Shown: positions 27,201 through 35,978, counted from the first letter of the stretch. The stretch: DNA of 64,000 nucleotides from Ottelia alismoides (GCA_037367405.1 JAZKJV010010546.1:1-64000); one strand, 5' to 3'. Notes: generated from the letters alone by a model not told the origin. Numbers and translations: made by a program.

Positions 27201-28244
27201 CTTGTCCTGCAGCGTGATCCAGCGCTTCACGCGGCGCACGCACATGTCCACGCGCTCCGGGATGGGCACGGTGATTTCGGTACCGTCGGCGCGCTTCTCC
27301 GTGCCACCGATCAACAGCGGCAGCGCGGCGCCGGTGCGCTCCGGCGTGTTCACCTGGTGCGCAATACGGTCGATGGGCAAGCCGCGCATGCCTTCGGCCC
27401 ATTCTTTCGGAGATTCGCGGCTGGTTTGGATATTGAACGCCAGCACGCCGTGGTCGGTGAGCCACTTCGTGTCGTCCGGCCGCATGATGCCCAGGTTCAA
27501 CGCGAGAATCACGCGCAGCGGGCTCTTGCCGTCGATGGCGAGCATCGGGTCCTGCGTGTGGAACGGCCAGCCGAATGCCGGCACCGCGCCCATCCCGTGC
27601 TTTTCGAGCGCCTGCACCAAGGCTTCAATGTGCGCCAGGTCGCGCTGGCGCATATAGGTGTTGTAGAAGGTGATGCCCACCAGCGGCGCGTCCGGCTTCA
27701 GGCGCGGGCGATACCACTCCAGGTATTCCTTCAGGTTCTTGAATTCGCGCGTCGCCTGCGGGTGCCAGATGCCGCTCTGCGCCATGCTCTGGGCCGGTGG
27801 CACGGTGAGCTTCTTCACCCCGCCGCCCGCCAGGTAGAGCGCGGCCAGCAGGGAGACGGTGTTCTCCACTCCGCCGTAGGAATAGAGCGTCTCCACCTGC
27901 TTCAGGCGCGCCACATCGGGCTTGTAGTTCCACGCCTGCGGCACCACTTGATACTGCGTGATGAGAATCACCGCGCCGCGCCGCCGCGCCTTCTCGTAAT
28001 CGGCCGAAATGCGGCGGCAGAACTCCGGATCCGGGTGCGCCAGGAAGATGACCTTGGCCGCCGCCATCGCTTCCGGCGTCGCCTGGGTCGACAGGTCGAT
28101 GAGTCCCGCGCCGTACTTCTTCTCGAAGGGCGCCTTGGCTTCCTGCAGCAACTGGCCGCCGCCCGCCACGGCGACGACCTTCACCGGATCGGCCCAGGCC
28201 AAGGCCGCGCACAGCAGGAAACTACTTGGCAGCTTCGGGAACAT
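24246..28244 (-). CDS. exported, membrane-anchored CobN/BchH/HmuS-like chelatase
   Basis: A 1332-residue homologue of CobN (large subunit of cobaltochelatase) and of magnesium chelatase BchH. The family signature is clear near residue 535 (THVGRHGTLEWLPGKQVMQS) and continues with YYYITDGGGEALQALRRSAAV and MSHLTPILLSSG. Unlike cytosolic CobN it begins with a signal peptide (MFPKLPSSFLLCAALAWADP) and ends with a proline-rich linker (TPPPPATPPPPP) and one membrane helix (ILALFAIVMLGYFW), so the catalytic part should face the periplasm. Bacteroidetes HmuS proteins share this gene setting and have been linked to haem. ATG 28244 overlaps the DUF2149 gene by 23 bases; ATG 28259 is possible. Confidence 0.88.
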   Translation of the reverse strand: MFPKLPSSFLLCAALAWADPVKVVAVAGGGQLLQEAKAPFEKKYGAGLIDLSTQATPEAMAAAKVIFLAHPDPEFCRRISADYEKARRRGAVILITQYQVVPQAWNYKPDVARLKQVETLYSYGGVENTVSLLAALYLAGGGVKKLTVPPAQSMAQSGIWHPQATREFKNLKEYLEWYRPRLKPDAPLVGITFYNTYMRQRDLAHIEALVQALEKHGMGAVPAFGWPFHTQDPMLAIDGKSPLRVILALNLGIMRPDDTKWLTDHGVLAFNIQTSRESPKEWAEGMRGLPIDRIAHQVNTPERTGAALPLLIGGTEKRADGTEITVPIPERVDMCVRRVKRWITLQDKPNAQKRVAFVYYNNPPGKGNLGASYLQVLPSMATMLRRLKDEGYDVGSRPPDGPQLLKILERSGRNIEKWAPGELEAMVEAGGMTLWPIEKYKQYFATLPAEFRNWINKEYGPPEKCELLRIETKDGRHFFIIPGVKTGNIFLGVQPLRGTFERITAITHDTRVPVPHAYVAAYLWWRYEFKADAITHVGRHGTLEWLPGKQVMQSSWDHGDALQGDLPNPYYYITDGGGEALQALRRSAAVMMSHLTPILLSSGITPEYMPLKRSLDKLIETEERQPELAAEYRKEVDLELAKTKIDQQLGLRGKPWPEVRIGLKRFLDEMEDGPIPAGIHELGVLPPEDVQREGLAKFIEFGLRAEEIQQVRADLRPWADSLFDGQKPAVRANLPAALKDRVLTQHAEAKVWLDNLRLSPKAEVDVFPRVLSGKHIPSAPIGEILRVPAGLPTGRNLFGFDPLLIPTKAAWELGRKMAADTISRYRAEHNGGYPERMSMMLWYDETESHHGAMESMAMHLMGVEPTWNTRAQVDGLKLIPDSQMTHPRVNILFNVSGIYRDGFGDKMLLLDRAVRLAASAGDNPISRQDKLVKAELMKAGVDEKKAETIAKSRVFGNQPGAYAIGVDRLVEQSQNAGNSRVADLYLHNMNYAYSNESWGETAPKALENHFKGNQVALFSRTSNLYGALDNDDMYSYAGAMSFASQTVNGGQAPTFYLHNLRKRGGENMVNLKTFLATELNQRAWNPKWIDHMKRSGYAGAREMYREVEHLYGFQATTADSMDGQFWQNTFDVYVADKHGLELKQFFEKENPHARQNQLARLLEVDRQGAYKFNEADRSKLVADYVRSINQFGAACSANICGNKKVQEYVASVAPLVSGLGSAELRQFGKTLAQATRWNAKEFANAPKEFREGVQEAAKPRQEVTERRPTPPPPATPPPPPIVTGRVMKEKIIKLSQEAARAALPFAWSQILALFAIVMLGYFWEGRRTTGVS

Positions 28245-28578
28245 AGACCACCGATCCATCAGGAAGCTGATAAGCCACGCCCAGGCGCTGGCCCGCGCCC
28301 GCCTTCTGCTCGTTGCTCATCTTCTTCACTTTGATTTCTTTCTTGTTCTTCTCGATAATCTCGATGCCGCCCGTCTTCTCATCCTTCTTGACGATCGTGA
28401 ATTGCGAATTCGGATCGAGCAGTTGCGCCAGGCTGAAGGCCTGTACCAAGGCCACCATCAACCCGACAGCGAAAACAATCGACGCATCGAACAGGTTCGC
28501 GACGCCGGAAAGAGGATCTTCGTGGTGAACGCTGGCCATGGCGTCCTGCGCGCGGCGGCGGCGCTTAAAGGCGTGCAT
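28222..28578 (-). CDS. DUF2149 inner-membrane protein
   Basis: A 118-residue DUF2149 protein: an N-terminal cytoplasmic stretch (DPLSGVANLFDASIVFAVG), one membrane helix (VGLMVALVQAFSLAQLL) and a periplasmic lysine-rich tail (IEIIEKNKKEIKVKKM). The family is regularly found between an ExbB/MotA-type gene and a CobN-like gene and may take the place of ExbD in the proton channel. It overlaps the channel gene by 14 bases and the chelatase gene by 23, indicating a tightly coupled operon. Confidence 0.85.
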   Translation of the reverse strand: MHAFKRRRRAQDAMASVHHEDPLSGVANLFDASIVFAVGLMVALVQAFSLAQLLDPNSQFTIVKKDEKTGGIEIIEKNKKEIKVKKMSNEQKAGAGQRLGVAYQLPDGSVVYVPEAAK

Positions 28579-29239
28579 GGCGCACCTCGTCCAGTTCCAC
28601 GGCTTGCTTCTGGCGGGCGCGCAGGAACAGCTCGCACAGATTCTCCATGTCCTTCAGGTCCACGCGCGTCCAGCGTTCGCGCACCAGCGTGATGGCGTAA
28701 GCGATGCCGGAAAGCACCAGCCCGCACACCACCGCGCCAAAGCCCACCACCAGGTGGTTCACCATGCTGGCCATGTCACCGCCCAGCAGCGATTGCAGCG
28801 CCGGACCCAGGGGAATGATGGTGCCCGCCAGGCCGAGCATCGGGCCGATGCGCACCATCGCGCGCGAACGGTCCAGCTGCGCCGTAATGTGGAGCTCCTC
28901 TTCCTGCAGCACTTCGTCGAGCCAGAGGTCCAGATGCTCGCGTGAACCGGCCGCCGCCACCCGCGCTTCCACCTTCTGCCAGAAGCGGCGGAGCGAAGGA
29001 GAGGCGGGAACGCCATTCAGCAGCCCCTCCGGACGTTCGTGCTGCTCGGCGATCCGCCGCGCGATCACCGGCAAGTCAGTGCTCGCCTCCCGGCTCCGCT
29101 GGGCCACCTGGTAGAGCAGGCGCCCCAGGTCGATCAGCGACCACAGGAATAGCGCGATCAGGGAGATGGCCACCGGCCAGAAGAAAACGTTGGCCAGTTG
29201 ATAGAAGAGTTCGACGGTGAGTTGATAGAGATGGCTCAT
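28565..29239 (-). CDS. MotA/TolQ/ExbB proton channel protein
   Basis: A 224-residue inner-membrane protein with three predicted helices: near residues 14-40 (LANVFFWPVAISLIALFLWS), 130-150 (MVRIGPMLGLAGTIIPLGPA) and 165-190 (VGFGAVVCGLVLSGIAYAIT). The MLGLAGTIIPLG segment is the MotA/TolQ/ExbB core that forms the proton path. It is the first gene of the operon and probably energises the TonB receptor encoded downstream. Start ATG 29239 has an AGGTGAGC-like site upstream. The best analogue is the HmuT-type ExbB of Bacteroidetes haem loci. Confidence 0.87.
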   Translation of the reverse strand: MSHLYQLTVELFYQLANVFFWPVAISLIALFLWSLIDLGRLLYQVAQRSREASTDLPVIARRIAEQHERPEGLLNGVPASPSLRRFWQKVEARVAAAGSREHLDLWLDEVLQEEELHITAQLDRSRAMVRIGPMLGLAGTIIPLGPALQSLLGGDMASMVNHLVVGFGAVVCGLVLSGIAYAITLVRERWTRVDLKDMENLCELFLRARQKQAVELDEVRHARL

Positions 29240-29255
29240 AGACGCTCACCTGTCA

Positions 29256-29290
29256 TCTTTCCATGGTGAAAGACAAACGCCAAATCTTTC
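29256..29290. promoter_or_regulatory. TCTTTC/GAAAGA inverted motif cluster upstream of the chelatase operon
   Basis: TCTTTC at 29256-29261, GAAAGA at 29268-29273 and TCTTTC again at 29285-29290, within 50 bases of the operon start at 29239. The first two form an inverted repeat with a six-base spacer. It could be an operator or a leader hairpin. No B12-box of a cobalamin riboswitch was seen. Confidence 0.3.
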
Positions 29291-29433
29291 AATCAAATAG
29301 CCATGAGCGGGCCCTTCCGTCCGGTGAGCGGGACCAGATCGGCCAGGGATCGGGAAACCATACGCTTTGGAACACGGGCTTTTCCAGGGTGACACGTTTG
29401 GAAAACCGGAGGGCGTGCGTTAGATTGGCTTGC

Positions 29434-30610
29434 ATGGCGCAAGTCTCGCGGACGGTCGTGCTCGAGCGGCCCGCCTTCACGGCGTGGCGTTCTTCCCGCT
29501 TCTTCGTGGTGCAACTCCGGTCGCCGCACCGCGTCGTTTCCACCTCGGGCAAGCTCGGCGGCCAGGCCGACGGCATCCACTTTCTGGTGAATCACCAGAG
29601 CCAGGAAGCGAAGGGCCACATGGACCGCCACGACCTCATCGCGAAAACGCCCGAAGAGCAGTACCACGACCTCATGGCCAAGGAGATCGGCGTCGACCCG
29701 GTCCACATGGCGCTGATGGGCACCGCCGCCAACATGAACTACCTCGGCAAAAAGAGCGGCCGAGTTCAAGGATTTCCAGGTGGACGCCTTCGTCACGGCC
29801 GGCGTCGAAGGCAACGCCGCGCGCTCCGGCGATCCGGCCGTCTGGTACGAAACGGAAAAGGGCATGCAATACATGCCGCCCAACGCGAATCCCTTGAAGG
29901 GCACCATCAACACCATCCTGGTGCTGAACCAGGTGCTCACGCCGGCGGCGCAGGCGCGCGCCATCGTCACCCTCACCGAAGCGAAAACCGCCGCGCTGCT
30001 CGAGCTCGCTATCGGCAGCCGCTATTCCTCCCACCTCGCCACCGGCACGGGCACGGATCAGTTCATCATCGCGGTGCCCGTCAAAGACGGCGTCCGCGGC
30101 TTGCGCTGGGCGGGGTCGCATTCGAAGATCGGCGAGCTCATTGGCCAAGCCGTCCGCGGCGCCACCCTGGAAGCCTTACGCTGGCAGAACGGGCTCGAAA
30201 CGTCGCTCACTCGCAGCGTGTTCCATGCGCTCGGCCGCTTCGGCCTCACCGAGAAGACCCTCCTCGACCGCATGGCCAAGCACATGACGCCCAAAGCCCT
30301 GGAGCTCGCCAAGAACAATACGATGGCCGTCTTCCTCGAGCCGCGTCTGTCGGCTTCGGCCTTCGCCTACGCCGCCGTGCTCGACCGGCTCCAGTACGGC
30401 ACGCTCTCGCCGGAGATCGGCATCGAAGCGCTGCGTGATCAGGGCGCGGGCGTCGCCGTCGCCATCGGCGGCAAGCCGGAGCGCTGGCCGGAGTTCTGGT
30501 CGAAAATCACGCCGGACCCGCAGGATCGGTTGAGCGCCTTTGCGCAGGGCCTGGCGCTCGGCTGGGAGGTGCGCTGGGCGTGGCGGCGTTCGCCGGGCGT
30601 GGTGGCGTAG
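29434..30610 (+). pseudogene. CbiZ-like adenosylcobinamide amidohydrolase, single frameshift
   Basis: CbiZ removes the aminopropanol or nucleotide-loop side of cobinamide so that salvaged corrinoids can be rebuilt. The first frame (ATG 29434) reads SRTVVLERPAFTAWRSSRFF, VVSTSGKLGGQ, MGTAANMNYLGKKS. One extra G in the GG at about 29757 breaks the frame, and the second frame carries the conserved CbiZ core: FQVDAFVTAGVEGNAARSGD, KGTINTILVLNQVLT, TLTEAKTAALLEL, HLATGTGTDQFI, GSHSKIGELIGQAV. It diverges from the corrinoid/tetrapyrrole uptake operon. Either a recent pseudogene or a sequencing error at a homopolymer; everything else is intact. Confidence 0.72.
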
Positions 30611-30681
30611 CCCGCCAGGGGCTCCAAATTTGGTTGTAAAGGTGTGATAAACTCTCCTTCACCGTCTCGAAAGGGGTTTCC

Positions 30682-33600
30682 ATGAAGACTCTCTATTCCT
30701 TTCTACTGCTCTGCCTTGCCCTGACCGCCCTGTCGGCGCAGGAATTCCGAGCCACCATCAACGGGCGCGTGATCGATCCCTCGGGGTCCGCCGTGCCCAA
30801 CGCCACCATCGAAGTCCGCAATTCCGCCACCAACGAAGTCGCCTCGGCCAAAGCGGACGCCCAAGGTAACTACGTCGTGCCCTTCCTCCGGCCCGGCGAT
30901 TACAAGCTCACCGTTTCCGCCACCGGTTTCAAGACCTACGCCCGCGAGCAGATCACGCTCCAAGTGGGCCAGACCGTTGGCATCGAAGCGAAGCTCGAAG
31001 TCGGCCAGTTGAGCGACACGGTCACCGTCACCGGCGAAGTTCCGCTGCTCGACACGGAAAAGGCTGACCGCGGCGTCGTCATCGACTCCCAGCGCGTCGC
31101 CCAGCTTCCGTTGAACGCGCGCAATCCTTACATTCTCGGCGCCATGATGTCGGGCGTCACGTTCCGCGGCGCGGCCATCTGGCAGCGGCCGTTCGACAAC
31201 GGCGCCATCGCCGAATGGTCGATGAATGGCGGCCGTCAATCGAACAACGAGTTCCTGATGGACGGCGCTCCCAACAACGCGCAGCAGGGCGGCAACAACG
31301 TTGCTTACGTGCCCATCGTCGATGCCGTGCAGGAAATGAAGGTGCAGTCGAACAACTACGACGCCGAGTACGGCAAGACCGCCGGCGGCGTCATGAACGT
31401 CGTGCTGAAGAGCGGGACGAACGAATTCCACGGCACCGGCTGGGAGTTCCTGCGCCGCACGCCGCTCGATGCCGCCGCCTACCAGAACAAGGCGATCGGC
31501 GCCGGCCGCGCGCCGCACTACCTCGATCAGTACGGGTTCCAGTTCAGTGGTCCGCTGCGCGTGCCCAAGGTTTACGACGGCCGCAACAAGACCTTCTACC
31601 TCGGCAGCTATGAAGGCTACCGCGAAGGCACGCCGACGCCGCTGTTCAACTCCTACCCCGAAGCCGAAATGCGCACGGGCGACTTCTCGAAGCTCGTCGA
31701 CGCCCAGGGCCGCGCCATCACCATCTACAACCCGATGACCGGCCGCAATGATGCCACCGCGCCCGGCGGCGTTCTCCGCGACCCTTTCCCTGGTAACGTG
31801 ATTCCGTCGTCGATGATCTCGCCCATCGCGCGCAACATCATGCGCTTCATGCCCAGCCCCAACACCAGGCCGGCTGGCCAGCGCTATGCGACGAACAACC
31901 TCCAGAACCCGAACTACTTCGCCACTGACGCGTTCTACAACCTCATCCTGAAGTTCGATCACAACTTCAACGACAAGAACCGCGTTTACTTCCGGCACGC
32001 CTCCAACGACCGTACGGAAAACCGCGCCGTCAACGACATCGACAACAAAGTGGGCACCAACGGCCAGCAGCCCTTCCAGCGCATCAACGACGCGTACGTG
32101 ATCGACTGGGTGAGCAATCTCACGCCCACCAGCGTCTTCAACCTGCGCGCTTCCTACAACCGCTTCATCGAGAAGGGCCTGGGCCGCGCCAATGAAGGCT
32201 TCGACCTCGCCAGCCTCGGCTTCCCGTCGTCGGTCATCAACCAGTTGCCCCAGCCCCGCTTCTTCGGCGAATACGTCTTCGAAGGCTATTCGACCCTGGG
32301 CCGCTGGCAGAGCATCAACATCTCGAACAACTTCAACATCAACGCCAACTACACGAAGATCATGGGCGCGCACACGTTGAAGGCCGGCGCCGACCTCCGC
32401 CAGAATCACTACATTCTGCAGAACTCGGGCGCCATCTTCCGCTTCAACTTCTCGCGCGGCTACACGCAGCGCATCTGGAATCAGGCCGAAGCGAACGCGG
32501 GCGACGGTATGGCGAGCTTCCTGCTGGGCACGCCGAATTCCACCAGCATCAGCGAGTATCCGGTGTACCCGCACTTCAAGCAGAACTACCACGCCTACTA
32601 CTTCAAAGACGATTGGCGCGTGAACCGCAAGCTGAGCCTGCAGCTCGGCCTGCGCTGGGACATCAACATGCCCCCGTACGAAAAGTACAACCGGCTGAAC
32701 TCGATCTTCGACCAAACGGCGGCCAACCCGATCGGCCAGCAGGTGAACGCCACGCTGTTCCCGCAGTTCCGCAATCTGAAGGGCGGCTACACGTTCGCCG
32801 GCGTCGGCGGTCGTCCCACTCAAGCGGCCGACACCGACTTCAGCAACTTCCAGCCGCGCATCGGCGCCGCCTACACACTGAACGACCGGCTCGTCATCCG
32901 CGGCGGCTATGGCTTGTTCTTCAACAACCCGAACAACGACTTCCTGCTGACCAACGGCTTCGCCACCAACACGCCGTTCGTCGACTCGGTGGACGGCGGC
33001 CGTAATCCGCTCGGCCTCAACTCCTGGGCGAACCCCTATCCGACCGGCGTGAACGTGCCGGCGGGCGCGGGCCTGGGCCTGGCCACCTTCGCGGGCCGCG
33101 GCTTCGACTACTTCAATCAGAACTTCAAGACGCCGCTCACCCACCAGATGAGCTTCGGCTTCCAATACCTGGTCAGCCAGGGCCAGACGCTCGACGTTTC
33201 GTACGTGGGCAGCCGGTCGCGCTCCCAGCAGGACAGCATCCCGGTGAACAACCCGAGCGCGCAGTTCCGCCGCTCGTGCAACCCGCTCGAGGGCGGCAGC
33301 GTGGCTTTCTGCAATGAACTGCAGCCCAATCCGTTCCAGGGCCTCGACGCCTTCCGCGGCACCACCTACTTCACCGCCGCGCAGTTGTCCCGCAACGACC
33401 TGAATCGTCCGTTCCCGCAGTTCGGCAACATCAACATGCGCGGCACGAACCTCGGCTTCATCAACTACAATTCGTTGCAGGTCAACTACACCTACCGCAT
33501 CCGCGGCGGCCTGAACCTGCTGGCGAATTACACGCTGGCCAAGATGTACGAGAACTTCGGCTTCAACGATCCCTACAACAACGTGCGTCAGGGCGGCCTC

Positions 33601-34341
33601 TACTTCAACGACCGTCCGCACTTCGTCAAGGGAACGGCCGTGTGGGATCTGCCCTTCGGCAAGGGCCGCGCCATCGGCGGCGGCGCCAGCCGGGTGCTGA
33701 ACGCCTTCATCGGCGGCTGGACGTGGTCCACCTACTACACGCATAGCTCCGGCGAGCCCAACGACCTGCCGGGCAACGTCCGCATCATCGCGGATCCCCG
33801 CAAGATCTCGTCGGGCACCGGAACGGTTCCGAACTGGAACGGCACCTACGACTTCAAGGCCCACCAGAACATTGGCTGGAACCGTTGCGTGCTCCAGATG
33901 AACAACGACGGCAGCGTGGTCTCCACGCCGGTGTCGATCCAGGCCGGTTGCGGCGCAGTGAGCCTGCCGGCGTCGGCCGGCGCGGTGGCCAACATGCAGG
34001 CCGTCTCCGCCAATCCGGGCAACTACTCCTGGGTGGTGCTGCCCGGCAATCAGCCCGGCAATGCGCCTCGCGAAACGCCGTTCCGCTCGGGCCAGATCCG
34101 CAAGCAGATGCTGTTCAACGTGGATACCGCGCTGCTCAAGGAAACGAAGATCGGCGAGCGCTTCCGCTACCAGTTGGGCGCCGAGGTCTTCAACCTCACC
34201 AACTACTACTTCTTCGGCCGCAACACCGGCGTGAACACCAACCCGCTCGATCAGAACTTCGGCACCCAGTTCCCGCACTTGGCGTCGAACCAAAACGGCG
34301 GTCCGCGTTACGTGCAGTTGCGCTTCAAGCTGTTCTGGTAA
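30682..34341 (+). CDS. TonB-dependent receptor, Oar-like
   Basis: A 1219-residue outer-membrane receptor with signal peptide (LYSFLLLCLALTALSAQ), an N-terminal carboxypeptidase-regulatory-like domain (ATINGRVIDPSGSAVPNATI, residues 22-110), plug (QLPLNARNPYILGAMMSGV, NGGRQSNNEFLMDGAPNN, YDAEYGKTAGGVMNVVLKSG) and a long barrel ending YVQLRFKLFW. Start ATG 30682 follows AAAGGGG at a suitable distance. It shares little detailed sequence with the receptors at 17651 and 21835, so it is an old paralogue. Downstream lies a strong terminator and then the CRTAC1 gene. Ligand unknown. Confidence 0.92.
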   Translation: MKTLYSFLLLCLALTALSAQEFRATINGRVIDPSGSAVPNATIEVRNSATNEVASAKADAQGNYVVPFLRPGDYKLTVSATGFKTYAREQITLQVGQTVGIEAKLEVGQLSDTVTVTGEVPLLDTEKADRGVVIDSQRVAQLPLNARNPYILGAMMSGVTFRGAAIWQRPFDNGAIAEWSMNGGRQSNNEFLMDGAPNNAQQGGNNVAYVPIVDAVQEMKVQSNNYDAEYGKTAGGVMNVVLKSGTNEFHGTGWEFLRRTPLDAAAYQNKAIGAGRAPHYLDQYGFQFSGPLRVPKVYDGRNKTFYLGSYEGYREGTPTPLFNSYPEAEMRTGDFSKLVDAQGRAITIYNPMTGRNDATAPGGVLRDPFPGNVIPSSMISPIARNIMRFMPSPNTRPAGQRYATNNLQNPNYFATDAFYNLILKFDHNFNDKNRVYFRHASNDRTENRAVNDIDNKVGTNGQQPFQRINDAYVIDWVSNLTPTSVFNLRASYNRFIEKGLGRANEGFDLASLGFPSSVINQLPQPRFFGEYVFEGYSTLGRWQSINISNNFNINANYTKIMGAHTLKAGADLRQNHYILQNSGAIFRFNFSRGYTQRIWNQAEANAGDGMASFLLGTPNSTSISEYPVYPHFKQNYHAYYFKDDWRVNRKLSLQLGLRWDINMPPYEKYNRLNSIFDQTAANPIGQQVNATLFPQFRNLKGGYTFAGVGGRPTQAADTDFSNFQPRIGAAYTLNDRLVIRGGYGLFFNNPNNDFLLTNGFATNTPFVDSVDGGRNPLGLNSWANPYPTGVNVPAGAGLGLATFAGRGFDYFNQNFKTPLTHQMSFGFQYLVSQGQTLDVSYVGSRSRSQQDSIPVNNPSAQFRRSCNPLEGGSVAFCNELQPNPFQGLDAFRGTTYFTAAQLSRNDLNRPFPQFGNINMRGTNLGFINYNSLQVNYTYRIRGGLNLLANYTLAKMYENFGFNDPYNNVRQGGLYFNDRPHFVKGTAVWDLPFGKGRAIGGGASRVLNAFIGGWTWSTYYTHSSGEPNDLPGNVRIIADPRKISSGTGTVPNWNGTYDFKAHQNIGWNRCVLQMNNDGSVVSTPVSIQAGCGAVSLPASAGAVANMQAVSANPGNYSWVVLPGNQPGNAPRETPFRSGQIRKQMLFNVDTALLKETKIGERFRYQLGAEVFNLTNYYFFGRNTGVNTNPLDQNFGTQFPHLASNQNGGPRYVQLRFKLFW

Positions 34342-34355
34342 ACCTCGGTCCAACC

Positions 34356-34397
34356 GAAAAAGGCCGCCGCCTCACCTTGGGGCTGGCGGCCTTTTTC
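34356..34397 (+). terminator. strong intrinsic terminator after the TonB receptor
   Basis: GAAAAAGGCCGCC at 34356-34368 is perfectly complementary to GGCGGCCTTTTTC at 34385-34397, with an inner GCC/GGC pairing and a T5 tract at 34392-34396. It begins 15 bases after the receptor stop. The A5 on the other arm makes it potentially bidirectional. The putative start of the next gene lies in its loop. Confidence 0.85.
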
Positions 34398-35978
34398 TTT
34401 GTCGCGGGCGCCACGACGGCCCCGCCCTTCGACTTCGTCCTCCGCCACGATCCGACGCCCGAAAAGCGCCAGATCGAAACCATGCCCGGCGGCGTGGCGA
34501 TCCTCGACTACGACAACGACGGCCGTCCCGATCTCTTCTTCGTCAACGGCGCCGCGCGCAATCGCCTCTATCGCAATCTGGGCAACTGGCGCTTCGAAGA
34601 TGTCACGGCCCGGGCCGGGCTCGCGGGCGAAGGCTTCGGCATGGCCGCCGCCGCGGCCGACCATGACAACGATGGCTTCGCCGATCTGCTCGTGCTGTCG
34701 GTCGGCAAAAGCCGTCTCTACCGCAACCGCGGCGACGGCACCTTCACCGAGGTCACCTCTGCCGCGGGCATCCCGGCTTCGGACTGGCCGATCGGCGCCG
34801 GCTGGTTCGACGCCGACCACGATGGCGACCTCGATCTCTTCGTGGTGAACTACGTCAAGTGGCCCGCCGCCGAGCCCTTCTGCGGCGATCGCGAGGCGGG
34901 CTATCGCACTTACTGTCATCCGCGATATTACGAAGGCGTGCCGAACCTGCTGCTGCTGAATGACGGGCACGGGCATTTCACAGAAAGCGCTGGACTGCCG
35001 AAGCTCGCCGGCAAGGGCATGGCCGTCGCCTTCGCCGACTACGACGCCGATGGGCGCCCCGACATCTTCGTCACCAACGACACCGAGCCCAACCTGCTGC
35101 TCCACAACGAAGGCGGCGGACGTTTCCGCGAGCGCGGCGTCGACGCGGGCATCGCGATGACCGATGAAGGCAAGGTGCTGTCGTCCATGGGCGCCGTCTT
35201 CCAGGACATCGACGGCGACCTGCGGCCCGACCTCTTCTTCACGGCGCTCACCAACGAGACCTTTCCGCTCTACCGCAATCTCGGCAACGGCCTCTTCGCC
35301 GACATGACCTACCGGAGCCGCCTCGGCACGGCTTCGCTCGCGTCCAGCGGCTGGTCGGCCGGGGCCTACGACTTCGACAACGACGGGCACCGTGACCTCT
35401 TCACGGCCAACGGCGACGTGCAGGACAACACCGAGCGCTTCTCGAACCGCGCCTCCCGCCAGCGCAATCAGCTTTTCCGCAACCTGGGCAACGGCAGCTT
35501 CGCCGCCACCGCGCTCGGCGAGCCGGCCCAGCACCGCGGCGCGGCCTTTGCTGACCTCGATGGCGACGGCCGCATCGACGCCGTCGTCTCGCGGCTGGGC
35601 CAGGCGCCTGTGCTGTGGCGCAACACGCTGCCCGGCGCGGGACATTGGATCGCGTTCCACCTGCGCGGCCGCGCCGCGAACCGCGATGGGCTCGGCGCTC
35701 GGGTCCGGGTGACGGCCGGCGGCCGCACGCAGCAATGGGAGGTGACGACGGCCGTGGGCTACGCGTCGTCGTCGTGGAAGCTGGCTCACTTTGGCTTGGG
35801 CGCGGTGTCGCGCGTGGAGCGCGTGGAGATCGTGTGGCCGGGCGGGCGGCGGCAGGAACTCACCGATGTGGCGGCCGACCGTGTGGTCACCGTGGAGGAA
35901 GCCGCGCCGATAGGCGCTTGCGCAGCATGTCCGCGGCCGGATGCCGCGATTGCTCGAGCAGTGCGACGGCTTCGCTGA
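34377..35978 (+). CDS. CRTAC1 family (VCBS/FG-GAP plus ASPIC/UnbV) exported protein
   Basis: About 533 residues. A hydrophobic leader (LGLAAFFFVAGATTAPP) precedes a beta-propeller of FG-GAP/VCBS repeats with calcium-type loops DYDNDGRPD, DHDNDGFAD, DADHDGDLD, DYDADGRPD, DIDGDLRPD and DLDGDGRID, then an ASPIC/UnbV domain near the end (DGLGARVRVTAGGRTQQWEV, SSWKLAHFGLG, VEIVWPGGRRQE). These proteins often follow outer-membrane receptors in this phylum; role unknown. The only in-frame start before the leader is TTG 34377, inside the terminator loop; ATG 34483 would remove the leader. The last 92 bases overlap the convergent TPR gene. Confidence 0.82.
   Translation: MGLAAFFFVAGATTAPPFDFVLRHDPTPEKRQIETMPGGVAILDYDNDGRPDLFFVNGAARNRLYRNLGNWRFEDVTARAGLAGEGFGMAAAAADHDNDGFADLLVLSVGKSRLYRNRGDGTFTEVTSAAGIPASDWPIGAGWFDADHDGDLDLFVVNYVKWPAAEPFCGDREAGYRTYCHPRYYEGVPNLLLLNDGHGHFTESAGLPKLAGKGMAVAFADYDADGRPDIFVTNDTEPNLLLHNEGGGRFRERGVDAGIAMTDEGKVLSSMGAVFQDIDGDLRPDLFFTALTNETFPLYRNLGNGLFADMTYRSRLGTASLASSGWSAGAYDFDNDGHRDLFTANGDVQDNTERFSNRASRQRNQLFRNLGNGSFAATALGEPAQHRGAAFADLDGDGRIDAVVSRLGQAPVLWRNTLPGAGHWIAFHLRGRAANRDGLGARVRVTAGGRTQQWEVTTAVGYASSSWKLAHFGLGAVSRVERVEIVWPGGRRQELTDVAADRVVTVEEAAPIGACAACPRPDAAIARAVRRLR

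Noticed and set aside
24546..28334. Very long plus-strand open frame opposite the CobN-like gene
   Set aside because: It is an antisense shadow of high-GC codon use; the minus strand encodes conserved CobN motifs.
29240..29433. Cobalamin riboswitch between the chelatase operon and the CbiZ-like gene
   Set aside because: The gene content made this likely, but no B12-box or supporting conserved elements were found on either strand.
30703..34353. Minus-strand open frame of about 1200 codons opposite the TonB receptor
   Set aside because: Valine/arginine/glutamate-rich antisense shadow with no recognisable domain; the plus strand has signal, plug and barrel.
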